DNA of 64,000 bases from CADEED01 sp020442965 (lineage in GTDB: Bacteria > Pseudomonadota > Gammaproteobacteria > Steroidobacterales > Steroidobacteraceae), in assembly GCA_041395525.1 (NCBI GenBank), contig JAWLAH010000010.1, positions 1 through 64,000 of the forward strand. The letters run 5' to 3'. Positions 9,541-18,561 of the stretch are shown one piece after another; the stretch's first letter is position 1; each line of letters starts with the position of its first letter. A program made the position numbers and the translations under genes. The notes beneath the pieces are model-generated. The model was given only the letters and a program-made list of their open reading frames with translations, was not told where the DNA came from and searched no databases.

Positions 9541-9569
9541 CTGGACGCGCGAGTTTGCGTCGGTATAAT
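9541..9569 (+). promoter_or_regulatory. Putative sigma-70 promoter of dksA
   Basis: A consensus -10 hexamer TATAAT is at 9564-9569. A weak -35 (CTGGAC) lies 17 bp upstream. The predicted leader before dksA is about 35 nt and ends with the strong ribosome-binding sequence AGGAGG, six bases before the ATG. Confidence 0.5.
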
Positions 9570-9611
9570 CGCGCGTCCTTTTAGCCGGGGGCCACTGGCG
9601 CAGGAGGTCAA

Positions 9612-10427
9612 ATGGTAACGAAGAATGCTGCGAAACCCACCGTAGCCGCCGCGAAATCGAAGACCAGGAAGGTTGAGAGGAAGGCTATGCCCGCAAAATC
9701 CGCTGCTCGCTCGACGAGCGCCAAGAAATCCCCTACATCCAGGAAGACGGCTACCGGCAAACGGACCAAGACGACGAGCCCCGCGGTTGAAACTGTCGCG
9801 GCTGCCGAGCCGGCGAAAAACGCCACGCACGTCAACGCCAAATTGTCCACCGCAAGAGCACCTGCTCGTGCGGCGAGCCGCAATGGCGGCGTCGTTGCAA
9901 CCGGTGTCGTGACGCGCCCGGCATCCGCCGCGGCGCTGCACAATCTGGCGGTGCAGAACCAGGAGTTGGACGACGACGATTCGGGCAGCTTGTTGTCGGG
10001 GCCGCGCAACGTTCAGCCGTACATCGCCCAGCGTGGCGAGCAGTACATGAGCGACGAACAACTCGACCATTTCCGCGCGATCCTGAGCACCTGGAAGCAG
10101 GACCTGATGAGAGAAGTCGATCGTACGGTCTCGCACATGAAGGACGAGGCAGCGAACTTTCCGGATCCCAACGATCGTGCGACACAAGAAGAAGAATTCA
10201 GCCTGGAGCTGCGCACCCGCGATCGGGAACGTAAGCTCATTCGCAAGATCGACGAGGCGCTGAAGCGGATCGACGACGGCTCGTACGGCTATTGCCTGGA
10301 GACCGGCGAAGAGATTGGCGTCAAGCGCCTCGAAGCCCGCCCGGTTGCGACACTCAGCATCGAAGCCCAGGAGCGCCGCGAACGGCGTGAACGCCAGTAC
10401 GGCGATCGCGACGATCGCTACCGCTAG
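9612..10427 (+). CDS. dksA: RNA polymerase-binding transcription factor DksA, long N-terminal tail
   Basis: Binds the RNA polymerase secondary channel and, with ppGpp, reprogrammes transcription initiation. The DksA core starts near residue 136 (YIAQRGEQYMSDEQLDHFRA). The coiled-coil tip carries the acidic pair in FPDPNDRATQEEE at about residues 183-195. The zinc-finger region reads GYCLETGEEIG and ATLSIEAQ, so three of the four zinc cysteines are Thr, Ser and Ala. That degenerate pattern is known in many alpha- and betaproteobacterial DksA proteins. The first 135 residues are a low-complexity Lys/Ala/Thr-rich basic tail resembling histone H1-like tails. A strong AGGAGG precedes the ATG. gluQRS follows 22 bp downstream, as in many gammaproteobacteria. 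Confidence 0.93.
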   Translation: MVTKNAAKPTVAAAKSKTRKVERKAMPAKSAARSTSAKKSPTSRKTATGKRTKTTSPAVETVAAAEPAKNATHVNAKLSTARAPARAASRNGGVVATGVVTRPASAAALHNLAVQNQELDDDDSGSLLSGPRNVQPYIAQRGEQYMSDEQLDHFRAILSTWKQDLMREVDRTVSHMKDEAANFPDPNDRATQEEEFSLELRTRDRERKLIRKIDEALKRIDDGSYGYCLETGEEIGVKRLEARPVATLSIEAQERRERRERQYGDRDDRYR

Positions 10428-10449
10428 CGCCCCCGCTCCGCAGGCTACG

Positions 10450-11340
10450 GTGGGGCGTTTTGCGCCCTCCCCAACCGGTCCACTACATCTCGGTTCGCTG
10501 GTTGCCGCGCTCGGCAGCTGTCTCGATGCGCGCGCGCGAGGCGGTAGCTGGCTGGTCAGAATCGAAAATCTGGACGCTACCAGGGTCTTGCCTGGCTGCG
10601 CCGACAACATGCTGGCGACGCTCGAGGCGTTCGGCTTCGCGTGGGACGGTCCCGTCCTCTATCAAAGCACCCGTCTCGAGGCCTACCGCGCCGCGCTCGA
10701 GCAGCTACGCCGCAGCGGTTGCAGCTACGAATGCAGCTGCTCGCGCAAGGACCTGAGCGAGGCCAATGGGCCGGGCGCATCGCCCTATCCCGGCACCTGT
10801 CGACACGCCCCTCGCAAAGCCGGCCCGACGGCCACGCGATTCCGTGTCGACAATCACGCAGCGCTGCAGTTCGACGATCTTTATCAGGGTCCCCAACGTT
10901 TTGCACTTGCGTCGGTCGGCGACGTCATCGTCAGACGGCGCGATGACACGCCGAGCTACCAACTTGCGGTTGTCGTCGATGACGCGATGCAGAAGATCAC
11001 CCACGTCGTTCGCGGCACTGATCTACTAACGAGCACAGCCTGGCAAATCGCATTGCAGAACGCGTTGTCGCTCCCCCACGTCCGCTACGGCCATCTACCG
11101 CTGGTAGTCGAGCATGACGGGGCCAAGCTCGCGAAGTCCCGGCATGCGATCGCACTCGATCGCAGGCGCGTTGCGCGCCTCCTGTGGATGGCACTGCAGC
11201 TCCTGCAGCAGGATCCGCCGGCGGAGCTTGGCCGACAGACTGTCAGAGAAATCTGGCAATGGGCACTCGCACATTGGCGGCCACACGAAATTCAGGGGCG
11301 TGCAAGAGTCTACCTGTCACCGCGCAGCGACAGTTTTTAG
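10450..11340 (+). CDS. gluQRS: Glutamyl-Q tRNA(Asp) synthetase
   Basis: Truncated GluRS paralogue that attaches glutamate to queuosine in tRNA-Asp; there is no anticodon-binding domain. The GTG start gives VGRFAPSPTGPLHLGSLVAA, matching the usual N-terminus. An in-frame ATG at 10315 would place 45 non-homologous residues inside dksA and is rejected. The zinc-binding cluster is in CSYECSCSRKDL with a later YPGTC. The KMSKS-like loop is KLAKSRHA. At 296 residues the length is normal. It co-occurs with queF two genes upstream, which supplies the modification pathway. Confidence 0.92.
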   Translation: MGRFAPSPTGPLHLGSLVAALGSCLDARARGGSWLVRIENLDATRVLPGCADNMLATLEAFGFAWDGPVLYQSTRLEAYRAALEQLRRSGCSYECSCSRKDLSEANGPGASPYPGTCRHAPRKAGPTATRFRVDNHAALQFDDLYQGPQRFALASVGDVIVRRRDDTPSYQLAVVVDDAMQKITHVVRGTDLLTSTAWQIALQNALSLPHVRYGHLPLVVEHDGAKLAKSRHAIALDRRRVARLLWMALQLLQQDPPAELGRQTVREIWQWALAHWRPHEIQGRARVYLSPRSDSF

Positions 11341-11436
11341 GCGAGTCTCAACATTCTATACGCGACCTTGTTCGAATGTACTATCGTTACGATTCGTAGT
11401 GCGGAACAACACCGCAGGTCAACATCAGGGTGATCC

Positions 11437-11955
11437 ATGAGCGATCCACGCATCATCAAGAAATATCCCAATCGTCGTCTGTATGACACGGTGGAGAGTC
11501 GTTACATCACATTGGCGGATGTACGCAAGTTGGTAGTCGAACGCATCGATTTCATGGTGGTCGACAAGAAAACGCAGCAGGACATCACGCGCGCGATCCT
11601 GTTGCAAGTAATCGCCGACCAAGAGAACGGCGCCGATCCCATCATGAGCCGCGACTTTCTGTCGCAGATCATTCGTTCGTATGGCGCGAACATGCCTGGC
11701 CTGCTTGGCAGCTATCTTGAACAGAGCGTGAAGCTATTTGCCTCACAGCAGCGTGACCTGCGCGATCGAGTGCGCAATGTCGTGGGTATCGATCCGATCG
11801 ACACGGTCGCCGGCGTCGCCCAACGCAACTATCAGCGCTGGCGTGCGGCGCAAGATGAGATACTGCAAACACTCGCCAACGCGAGCAGCAGCGGCACCCG
11901 CTCCTCGAGCGAAGAGAAATCCACTGAACAGAGTGGCAGCACGCCGCCGAACTAG
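11437..11955 (+). CDS. phaR: Polyhydroxyalkanoate synthesis repressor PhaR
   Basis: DNA-binding regulator that also associates with PHA granules and controls phasin and synthesis genes. The N-terminal PHB/PHA accumulation regulator DNA-binding domain is clear: RIIKKYPNRRLYDTVESRYI at residues 5-24. It continues with TLADVRKLV and a second accumulation-regulator segment (ILLQVIADQENGADPIMSRDF). The C-terminal 50 residues are predicted helical and then Ser/Thr-rich. It ends 57 bp from the convergent pnp gene. No PHA synthase gene lies in the window, so the targets are elsewhere. Confidence 0.9.
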   Translation: MSDPRIIKKYPNRRLYDTVESRYITLADVRKLVVERIDFMVVDKKTQQDITRAILLQVIADQENGADPIMSRDFLSQIIRSYGANMPGLLGSYLEQSVKLFASQQRDLRDRVRNVVGIDPIDTVAGVAQRNYQRWRAAQDEILQTLANASSSGTRSSSEEKSTEQSGSTPPN

Positions 11956-12012
11956 CCCTGGCTCTCGATCCGGCGTGGTGCCACTGCCTGGGTGGCCTAC
12001 GGTGGGGCTGCG

Positions 12013-14093
12013 CTACTCGTCGACACCACGCATCGACAAGCGCACTCGGCCTTGGCGATCCACCTCGAGCACTTTGACGCGCACGGCGTCGCCCTCGTTG
12101 AGCTTGTCCGACACTCGCTCGACGCGTTCCTCGCTGATCTGCGAGATGTGCACCAAACCGTCGCGGCCCGGCAGGATCGTCACGAACGCGCCGAAGTCCA
12201 TCAGCCGCGCCACTTTGCCGTCGTAGACCCGGCCGACTTCGACGTCGGCGGTGATCAGCTCGACCCGACGCTGAGCCTCGCGCCCAGCCGCGCCCGATAC
12301 GCTTGCAATACGTACCGTGCCATCGTTGTCGATGTCGATGGTCGTGCCGGTTTCCTCGGTGATCTGCCGGATGACTGCACCGCCCTTGCCGATGACGTCA
12401 CGGATCTTTTCGGGGTCGATCTTGAGCGTGATAATGGACGGCGCCCAGTCCGACATCTTCTCGCGCGTCGTCGAGAGCACTTTATTCATCTCGCCGAGAA
12501 TATGTAGTCGGCCGGTGCGCGCCTGCGCGAGCGCCACTTTCATGATCTCGGGCGAAATGCCCTCGACCTTGATATCCATTTGCAACGCTGTCACGCCATC
12601 GTGCGTACCGGCAACCTTGAAATCCATGTCACCCAGGTGATCCTCGTCCCCAAGGATGTCGGTGATCACCTTGAAGCGCTCGCCTTCGAGCACGAGACCC
12701 ATGGCAACACCGGCGACCGGCGCCTTCAGAGGCACGCCTGCGTCCATCATGGAGAGCGACGCACCGCAGACCGAGGCCATGGAGGACGAACCGTTCGACT
12801 CGAGGATCTCGGATACGACGCGGATGACGTACGGGAACTTCTCCATGTCCGGCATCACCGCGAGTACTCCACGGCGGGCGAGATTGCCGTGGCCGATTTC
12901 GCGGCGCTTGGGCGATCCCATCATGCCGGTCTCGCCGACGGAGAACGGAGGAAAGTTGTAGTGAAACATGAAGGGCTCGCGACGCTCGCCTCTCGAGCGC
13001 ATCGATCATCTGTGCGTCGCGGCCGGTCCTGAGGCCGTGACGACGAGCGCCTGTGCTTCACACGCGCGAACAGCGCGAGCCGTGTGCGCGGCAGCACCCC
13101 CGCCTTGATGGTGATCGGCCGCACTCGTCACGGCATCGCGGCCGTCGATGCGGGTTCGCCATTCAGAATGCGCTGACGTACGATGTTGCTCTCGAGCTTG
13201 TAGAGCGAATCGCCGACCTGATCCGCCGAGAACTGCGGCGTCTCGCCTGCCGTCAGCGCAGCCGTTGCGGCCGCCTTGATCTCATTGACCCGCTCGGAGC
13301 GCTTCTGCTTCTCGGTAATCTTGTAGGCAGCTTCGAGATCCGTACGCGATTGAGCAGCGACCGCCCGATCGAGATCCGCGCTGGCCGTCGGAGCGGTCCA
13401 CTGCCAGCGTGGCTTGCCAGCTGCCTGCACCATTTCGTTGATCGCACGGATCGCCACCTGCATCTGCTCGTGACCGAAGACGACGGCGCCCAGCATGACT
13501 TCTTCGGACAGCCCGCTCGCCTGGGACTCGACCATCAGGACTGACTTCGCGGTACCGGCAACCACGAGCTGTAGCTGCGATTCCTTGAGCTCCGTGGCCG
13601 ATGGATTCAACAGATAGGTCCCGCCGTTGTAGCCGACGCGCGCGGCGCCGATCGGCCCACTGAAGGGCACGCCTGACAATGCGAGCGCCGCTGACGCGCC
13701 GAGCAGCGCCGGAACATCCGCATCGATCTCGGGGTCGAGCGACACGACCGTCGCGACTACCTGGATGTCATTGTAAAAACCGTCCGGAAACAGCGGACGA
13801 ATTGGCCGATCGATGAGCCGCGAGTTGAGCGTCTCTTTCTCGGAGGGGCGGCCTTCGCGCTTGAAGAAGCCGCCGGGAATGCGCCCGGCCGCATAAGTCT
13901 TCTCGATATAATTGACGGTGAGTGGAAAGAAATCGCGCCCTGGCGTCGGCACTTTCTTGGCGACTGCGGTTACCAGGACGACCGTGTCGCCCATCGTCAC
14001 GTAGACGGCGGCGTCGGCCTGCCGGGCCATCTCGCCCGTTTCGAGGGTGACCGTCTGGCCACCGAATGCGAATGAAGTTTTATATGCGCTCAC
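12013..14093 (-). pseudogene. pnp: Polyribonucleotide nucleotidyltransferase, frame-disrupted
   Basis: PNPase degrades mRNA 3'-5' by phosphorolysis. The GTG start, with GGGAG upstream, opens a correct N-terminal RNase PH domain ending at RQRILNGEP. The second RNase PH core resumes in a different frame at GERREPFMFHYNFPPFSVGE and continues through KH (VIGKGGAVIRQITEETG) and S1 (DGLVHISQI) to the normal end. Between 12985 and 13165 the family sequence can be followed only by switching frame repeatedly: RIDGRDAVT, VRPITIKAGVLPRT, ALF, EAQALVVT and DAQMIDALEGE lie in different frames. I infer about six small indels with a net loss of four bases. Correcting them gives about 694 residues, the normal length. 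PNPase is highly conserved, so sequence error is the likeliest cause. Confidence 0.9.
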
Positions 14094-14175
14094 AATGGAC
14101 TCCCGTTCGAGGCCCCGTGCCCCGAGTCCTGCAAAGAATGAATGTTAGTAAGTAGAAATATATGATCTGAAAGCA

Positions 14176-14203
14176 CAACGGCCGCAGGAATCCGCGGCCG
14201 TTG
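14176..14203 (-). terminator. rpsO-pnp intergenic stem-loop
   Basis: A perfect 10-bp inverted repeat CAACGGCCGC/GCGGCCGTTG with an 8-nt loop lies 14 bp past the rpsO stop and 83 bp before pnp. Read on the minus strand it is followed by TGCTTTC, so it is at best a weak terminator. In enterics the same gap holds a partial rpsO terminator and the RNase III site that controls pnp, so a processing role is also plausible. Confidence 0.55.
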
Positions 14204-14216
14204 CACGAGATCTGAA

Positions 14217-14486
14217 CTAGCGGCGCAAGCCAAGGCGCTCGACGACTTCTTTATACTTGAGGGGCTTGGTTGCCTTGAGGTAGTCGAGCAGTTTGCGGCG
14301 CTGGTTAACCATCTTGACGAGGCCACGGCGCGAACTGTGGTCGGCCTTGTGCGCGCCGAAATGCTCGCCGAGCCCGCTGATACGCTGAGACAGCAGCGCA
14401 ATCTGGACTTCAGGCGACCCGGTGTCTTTCGGATCGCGGCGGAACTCAGTCAGAACTCCGGTCTTTTGCTCGTTGGTAAGAGCCAT
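14217..14486 (-). CDS. rpsO: 30S ribosomal protein S15
   Basis: Primary 16S rRNA-binding protein of the small-subunit platform. The sequence from MALTNEQKTGVLTEF through SPEVQIALLSQRISGL and LVKMVNQRRKLLDYL to the C-terminal ERLGLRR is a full-length S15 of 89 residues. The frame opens three codons earlier at a TTG, but the ATG gives the family N-terminus and has GAGG upstream. It sits between truB and pnp in the conserved operon. No autoregulatory pseudoknot was identified by eye. Confidence 0.97.
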   Translation of the reverse strand: MALTNEQKTGVLTEFRRDPKDTGSPEVQIALLSQRISGLGEHFGAHKADHSSRRGLVKMVNQRRKLLDYLKATKPLKYKEVVERLGLRR

Positions 14487-14572
14487 GCGAATCAAAACCT
14501 CTACGATATATAGCCGTAATTTCGGGGGCGAAGTGTAACCAGTGAGGTGCTCGTAAACAAGGCGCGAGTGAT

Positions 14573-15524
14573 TTAACCGACGAACAGGCGGCGTGGGCGC
14601 ACCTCGGCGCCAACGACTTCACCGAGCCCCAGGAATTCGCTCTTGCCGTCCGCTCGGTCCGCGCGACGATACAGCCGCACCCGCAGTGGCGCAGTCGAGG
14701 ACTCGCGCCCGAGGTGCAGCGCCAGGGATGCTCGTGGTACGTCACCAGGGGCGCTCGCGACGGCTCCGGACACGGACTGACCGCGCCGCAAGGCCTCCAC
14801 CTCGGCGGCAGCGAAGGCCAGCGCAGGAAGCCGATCGACGGCCCGGTCAGGCGGTAGCAGGCGCACGCCGCTCGCATCGGCCAGCACCGCATCGAGGCTC
14901 AGCATTGGCTCGTCCAGAAAAGGCTCCACCCACAGACGACGCAGTGCGTCGACGTGACCGCAGGTACCGAGCGCTGCCGCGATCTCCTCGGCCAACACGC
15001 GCACATAAGTACCCTTGGAACACTCGCATTCGAGCCGCAGTCGCGTGGGTGACTGCTGCATCAATTCCAAACGGTAGAAGACTACCCGCCGCGGCGCCCG
15101 CTCGACTTCGATGCCAGCACGAGCGAGACGATACAACGGTTCGCCATCGCGCTTCAGCGCGGAGTACATCGGCGGCGTCTGGGCGGACTGCTCACCGCGC
15201 TTGCCCGCCAGCACTGCCCCGATCGCCGCGGCACTCAGGGCTGGCATCAGGTGTATAGCTTCCGACCGGCACCCCTTCGGCATCGCCCGTCGAGGTTCTG
15301 ATCCCGAGGCTCACGCCGAAGGAATAGGCCTTGCGACCGCCCTCGATCATCGCAATGATCTTGGTCGCTTCGTCCAGGCAAATCGGCAACATGCCGGTTG
15401 CTAGCGGATCGAGCGTGCCCACGTGGCCGGCACGACGCGCGCCGAATGCCCGCCGCACGGTCTGCAAGGCGCGATTCGACGACAAGCCCCGCGGCTTGTC
15501 GAGCAGCAAAATTCCATTTGGCAT
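14573..15524 (-). pseudogene. truB: tRNA pseudouridine(55) synthase TruB, frameshifted
   Basis: Makes pseudouridine 55 in the T-loop of elongator tRNAs. The N-terminal piece has LLLDKPRGLSSNRALQTV and the catalytic-aspartate motif GHVGTLDPLATGMLP. After GDAEGVPVGS it leaves the family frame. The rest of the protein resumes one frame over at PALSAAAIGAVLAGKRG and continues through YSALKRDGEPLYRLARAG, SKGTYVRVLAEEI and LFVG. One frameshift between about 15225 and 15275 explains the break, and the total span is one base over a multiple of three. Its neighbours rbfA and rpsO are intact. Sequence error is likely, but real inactivation cannot be excluded because truB is dispensable in E. coli. Confidence 0.88.
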
Positions 15525-15555
15525 CGGCTAGGGGGCCCAAGACCGTTGTGGGTCG

Positions 15556-15957
15556 TTAGTCCGCGCGCTCGTCGTCCGCTGCAGTTGGCTCGCGATCGCC
15601 TTGCACCGCGGTGTCGATCAATCGTGACAGATTGGCGGCGTGATCGATCTGTTCATCGACTACGAACTGCAGCCGCGGCGCATGGCGCAAGCCCAGCGCG
15701 CGCCCGACTGCGCCACGCAAGAATCCGGCGGCATGGCTCAGCCCTTCCTGCGTTGCCTCAATTTCCGCGTCGCTGCCCGCCCCGGCGAATGGCACGAAAT
15801 ACACACGTGCCTCACCCAGATCGGGAGAAACCTTCACCTCGGTCACGGTCACGTTACCAATCCGCGGATCCTTGACCTCGCGTGCAATCAGCGTCGCTAA
15901 CACCCGCTGGATCTCGCTGCCCACGCGCGAACGACGCTGATTCCGATCTGGTGGCAT
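15556..15957 (-). CDS. rbfA: Ribosome-binding factor A
   Basis: Late 30S maturation factor that helps form the 5' helix of 16S rRNA and supports cold adaptation. The 133-residue protein has the single KH-like RbfA domain: RVGSEIQRVLATLIAREVKD near the start, then VTVTEVKVSPDLGEARVYF and a C-terminal RLQFVVDEQIDHAANLSRLI. Length and motifs are typical. It is 14 bp downstream of infB. Confidence 0.95.
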   Translation of the reverse strand: MPPDRNQRRSRVGSEIQRVLATLIAREVKDPRIGNVTVTEVKVSPDLGEARVYFVPFAGAGSDAEIEATQEGLSHAAGFLRGAVGRALGLRHAPRLQFVVDEQIDHAANLSRLIDTAVQGDREPTAADDERAD

Positions 15958-15971
15958 CTAGACTCTATCCC

Positions 15972-18515
15972 TCACTCCAGCGTACGGGCGATTTCAACAC
16001 GCGAAAAGCACTCGATCTGATCGCCGACGTGAATGTCCTGATAGTTCTTCACGCCGATACCGCACTCGGTGCCCGCGCGCACCTCATTGGCTTCGTCCTT
16101 GAATCGCCGCAGTGACTCGAGTGCCCCTTCGAAGATAACGACATTGTCGCGCAGTACCCGAATCGGATTGTTGCGCTTGACCACGCCCTCTGTGACGAGA
16201 CAACCCGCGACCACGCCAAACTTGCTCGAACGGAACACCTCACGCACCGTCGCGACACCCAGGATCTGCTCTTTGATCTCCGGCGCCAGCATGCCGCTCA
16301 TCATCTGCTTGACGTCATCGATCGCTTCATAGATCACGCTGTAGTAGCGCAAATCCACGCCACTGTCCTTGAGCGCCTCCCGTGCGCCAGCATCTGCCCG
16401 CACATTGAAGCCGATGATCAGCGCCTTCGACGCAGCTGCCAGCTGCACGTCCGATCCGGTGATACCGCCGACGCCGCTCGCGATGATCTTGACCTGGACT
16501 TCATCGGTCGACAGCTTGCTGAGCGAATCGCGCAGCGCCTCGGCACTGCCCTGCACGTCGGTCTTCAGCATGACCGCAATCACGCCAGCCTGCTGCTCGC
16601 CCATGGTGGCGAACACGTCCTGAATCGACGACGCCTGCTTGGCGAGCTTGACGTCGCGGTACTTGCCTTGTCGATAGAGCGCAACTTCGCGCGATTTGCG
16701 CTCGCTCTCCACTGCCAACAATTCCTCGCCGGCGTTCGGCGCGCCTGACAGGCCGAGCACTTGCACAGGGAACGACGGGCCCGCGGACTGTACGGCCTTG
16801 CCGGTTTCATCGAACATGGCACGCACCCGACCGAATTCGGCGCCGGCGATAATCGGATCGCCCGCCTTGAGCGTGCCTTTCTTGACCAGTACGGTCGCAA
16901 CGGCCCCGCGACCTTTTTCGATCGAAGATTCGATCACGATACCGGTGGCCAGCCCGTTGACGGGCGCGCGCAGCTCCAGCACCTCGGACTGCAATAGAAT
17001 TGAATCCAACAGCTGATCGATGCCCTGGCCGGTCTTGGCCGACACGGGTACGAAAATATTCTCGCCACCCCAGTCTTCCGGTATGACCTGATGCTTGGCG
17101 AGTTCGGTGCGCACCCGCTCCATGTCGGCGTCAGGCTTATCCATTTTGTTCACGGCGACCACAATCGGAACGCCGGCCGCGCGCGCGTGCTGTACCGCTT
17201 CCACGGTCTGCGGCATCACACCGTCGTCGGCGGCTACCACTAACACCACGATGTCCGTTGCCTTGGCGCCGCGGGCACGCATGGCCGTGAAGGCGGCGTG
17301 GCCCGGCGTATCGAGGAACGTGACGATGCCCTTGTCGGTCTCGACGTGATACGCGCCGATGTGCTGGGTGATGCCGCCCGCCTCACCTGCCGCAACTTTC
17401 GCGCGGCGAATATGATCCAGCAACGAGGTCTTGCCATGATCGACGTGGCCCATGACTGTGACGACCGGTGGTCGCGGCTGCTCGTCGTCCGGCGCCATAT
17501 CGCCTTGCAAATCCGCTTCAATCTGATCGTCTTTGAGCACCCTGGCGACGTGGCCCATCTCCTCGACGACCAGCACTACCGTGGTCCTGATCGATCGGCT
17601 GGTTGAGGTGGCCATCACGCCCATGTTCATCATGGCCTCGATGACCTCGGTCGCTTTGACTGCCATCTTCTGAGCAATCTCCTGCGCCGTAATCGTCTCC
17701 CCGATGCTCACCTCGCGCTTGACGGGTGCAGTCGGCATCTCGAACGCATGGCGCGCCTCGACCGCCATGCCGCTGCCTGTCGTGCGCTCACGCACACGCT
17801 TCTTCTTCTTGCGCTTGGACGCATCGCCGACGACGTGCAGCTCTTGCCGGCCATAACGCGTGCCGCGATCGCCGCGATCGGCCGACCGGGTTGGCGCGTC
17901 GCCCGCTGGCCGCGCCGGTCGCTCGACCGCTACCGGCGGCGGATCGGCCGGTCGGCGCGATTTTTCCGATTCCTCGCGCGCACGCTGCTCTTCCTGGGCA
18001 CGTCGCGCGTCATCCGCAGCCTTCTTGCGCGCCGCTTCGTCTTCGATCCGCTTGCGGTTCTCGAGCTCGATTCGCTCGCTCTCGAGCCGCGCCGCCTCTT
18101 GCCGCTCGAGCTCGAGTCGCTGTTGCTCCTCGAGGTCATGCTGTTTACCGCTCGATTCCTCCTGCTGCTGGCGTGCCTGTTCTTCGAGCACGTCGCGCTT
18201 GACGTAGGTGCGCTTCTTGCGGACTTCCACGTTGACGGTGCGCGCACGGCCCTGCATGCCCGCGAGCTTGAGCTCACTGGTCGTCTTGCGCTTGAGCGTG
18301 ATCTTGGGTGGCGCCGCAGCGCCCGCGGCTGATCCGCCGCTATCCTTCTCACCGTGTGATCGGCGCAGATGGCTCAGCAATTCGAGTTTGGCCTCGTCGC
18401 TGATCAAATCATTGGGACCCGCTACGTCGATGCCGGCGGATTCCAGCTGCACGAGCAGCCGATCAACCGAGACCTTCAGTACCTCGGCGAATTGTGAAAC
18501 CGTTACGTCCGACAT
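15972..18515 (-). CDS. infB: Translation initiation factor IF-2
   Basis: GTPase that brings fMet-tRNA to the 30S subunit and promotes subunit joining. The 847 residues comprise an N-terminal IF2_N helix (TVSQFAEVLKVSVDRLLVQL), a highly charged Glu/Arg/Lys/Gln linker of about 150 residues, and a second IF2_N segment (EIAQKMAVKATEVIEAMM). The GTPase domain follows with G1 GHVDHGKTSLLDHIR, G3 DTPGHAAF and G4 NKMDKPDAD, and then domains II-IV. All GTPase motifs are intact. It lies between nusA and rbfA as in most proteobacteria. Confidence 0.97.
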   Translation of the reverse strand: MSDVTVSQFAEVLKVSVDRLLVQLESAGIDVAGPNDLISDEAKLELLSHLRRSHGEKDSGGSAAGAAAPPKITLKRKTTSELKLAGMQGRARTVNVEVRKKRTYVKRDVLEEQARQQQEESSGKQHDLEEQQRLELERQEAARLESERIELENRKRIEDEAARKKAADDARRAQEEQRAREESEKSRRPADPPPVAVERPARPAGDAPTRSADRGDRGTRYGRQELHVVGDASKRKKKKRVRERTTGSGMAVEARHAFEMPTAPVKREVSIGETITAQEIAQKMAVKATEVIEAMMNMGVMATSTSRSIRTTVVLVVEEMGHVARVLKDDQIEADLQGDMAPDDEQPRPPVVTVMGHVDHGKTSLLDHIRRAKVAAGEAGGITQHIGAYHVETDKGIVTFLDTPGHAAFTAMRARGAKATDIVVLVVAADDGVMPQTVEAVQHARAAGVPIVVAVNKMDKPDADMERVRTELAKHQVIPEDWGGENIFVPVSAKTGQGIDQLLDSILLQSEVLELRAPVNGLATGIVIESSIEKGRGAVATVLVKKGTLKAGDPIIAGAEFGRVRAMFDETGKAVQSAGPSFPVQVLGLSGAPNAGEELLAVESERKSREVALYRQGKYRDVKLAKQASSIQDVFATMGEQQAGVIAVMLKTDVQGSAEALRDSLSKLSTDEVQVKIIASGVGGITGSDVQLAAASKALIIGFNVRADAGAREALKDSGVDLRYYSVIYEAIDDVKQMMSGMLAPEIKEQILGVATVREVFRSSKFGVVAGCLVTEGVVKRNNPIRVLRDNVVIFEGALESLRRFKDEANEVRAGTECGIGVKNYQDIHVGDQIECFSRVEIARTLE

Positions 18516-18561
18516 GGTGCTACTACCTCAAAATCACTTGGTTCGATCGTGCTCGACTCCA

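Noticed and set aside
10315..10449. Upstream extension of gluQRS overlapping the end of dksA
   Set aside because: The added 45 residues are out-of-frame dksA sequence, and the GTG at 10450 gives the family N-terminus.
12985..13165. Programmed ribosomal frameshifting in pnp
   Set aside because: The frame changes several times in both directions within 180 bp and no slippery site plus pseudoknot arrangement is seen. Multiple indels explain it better.
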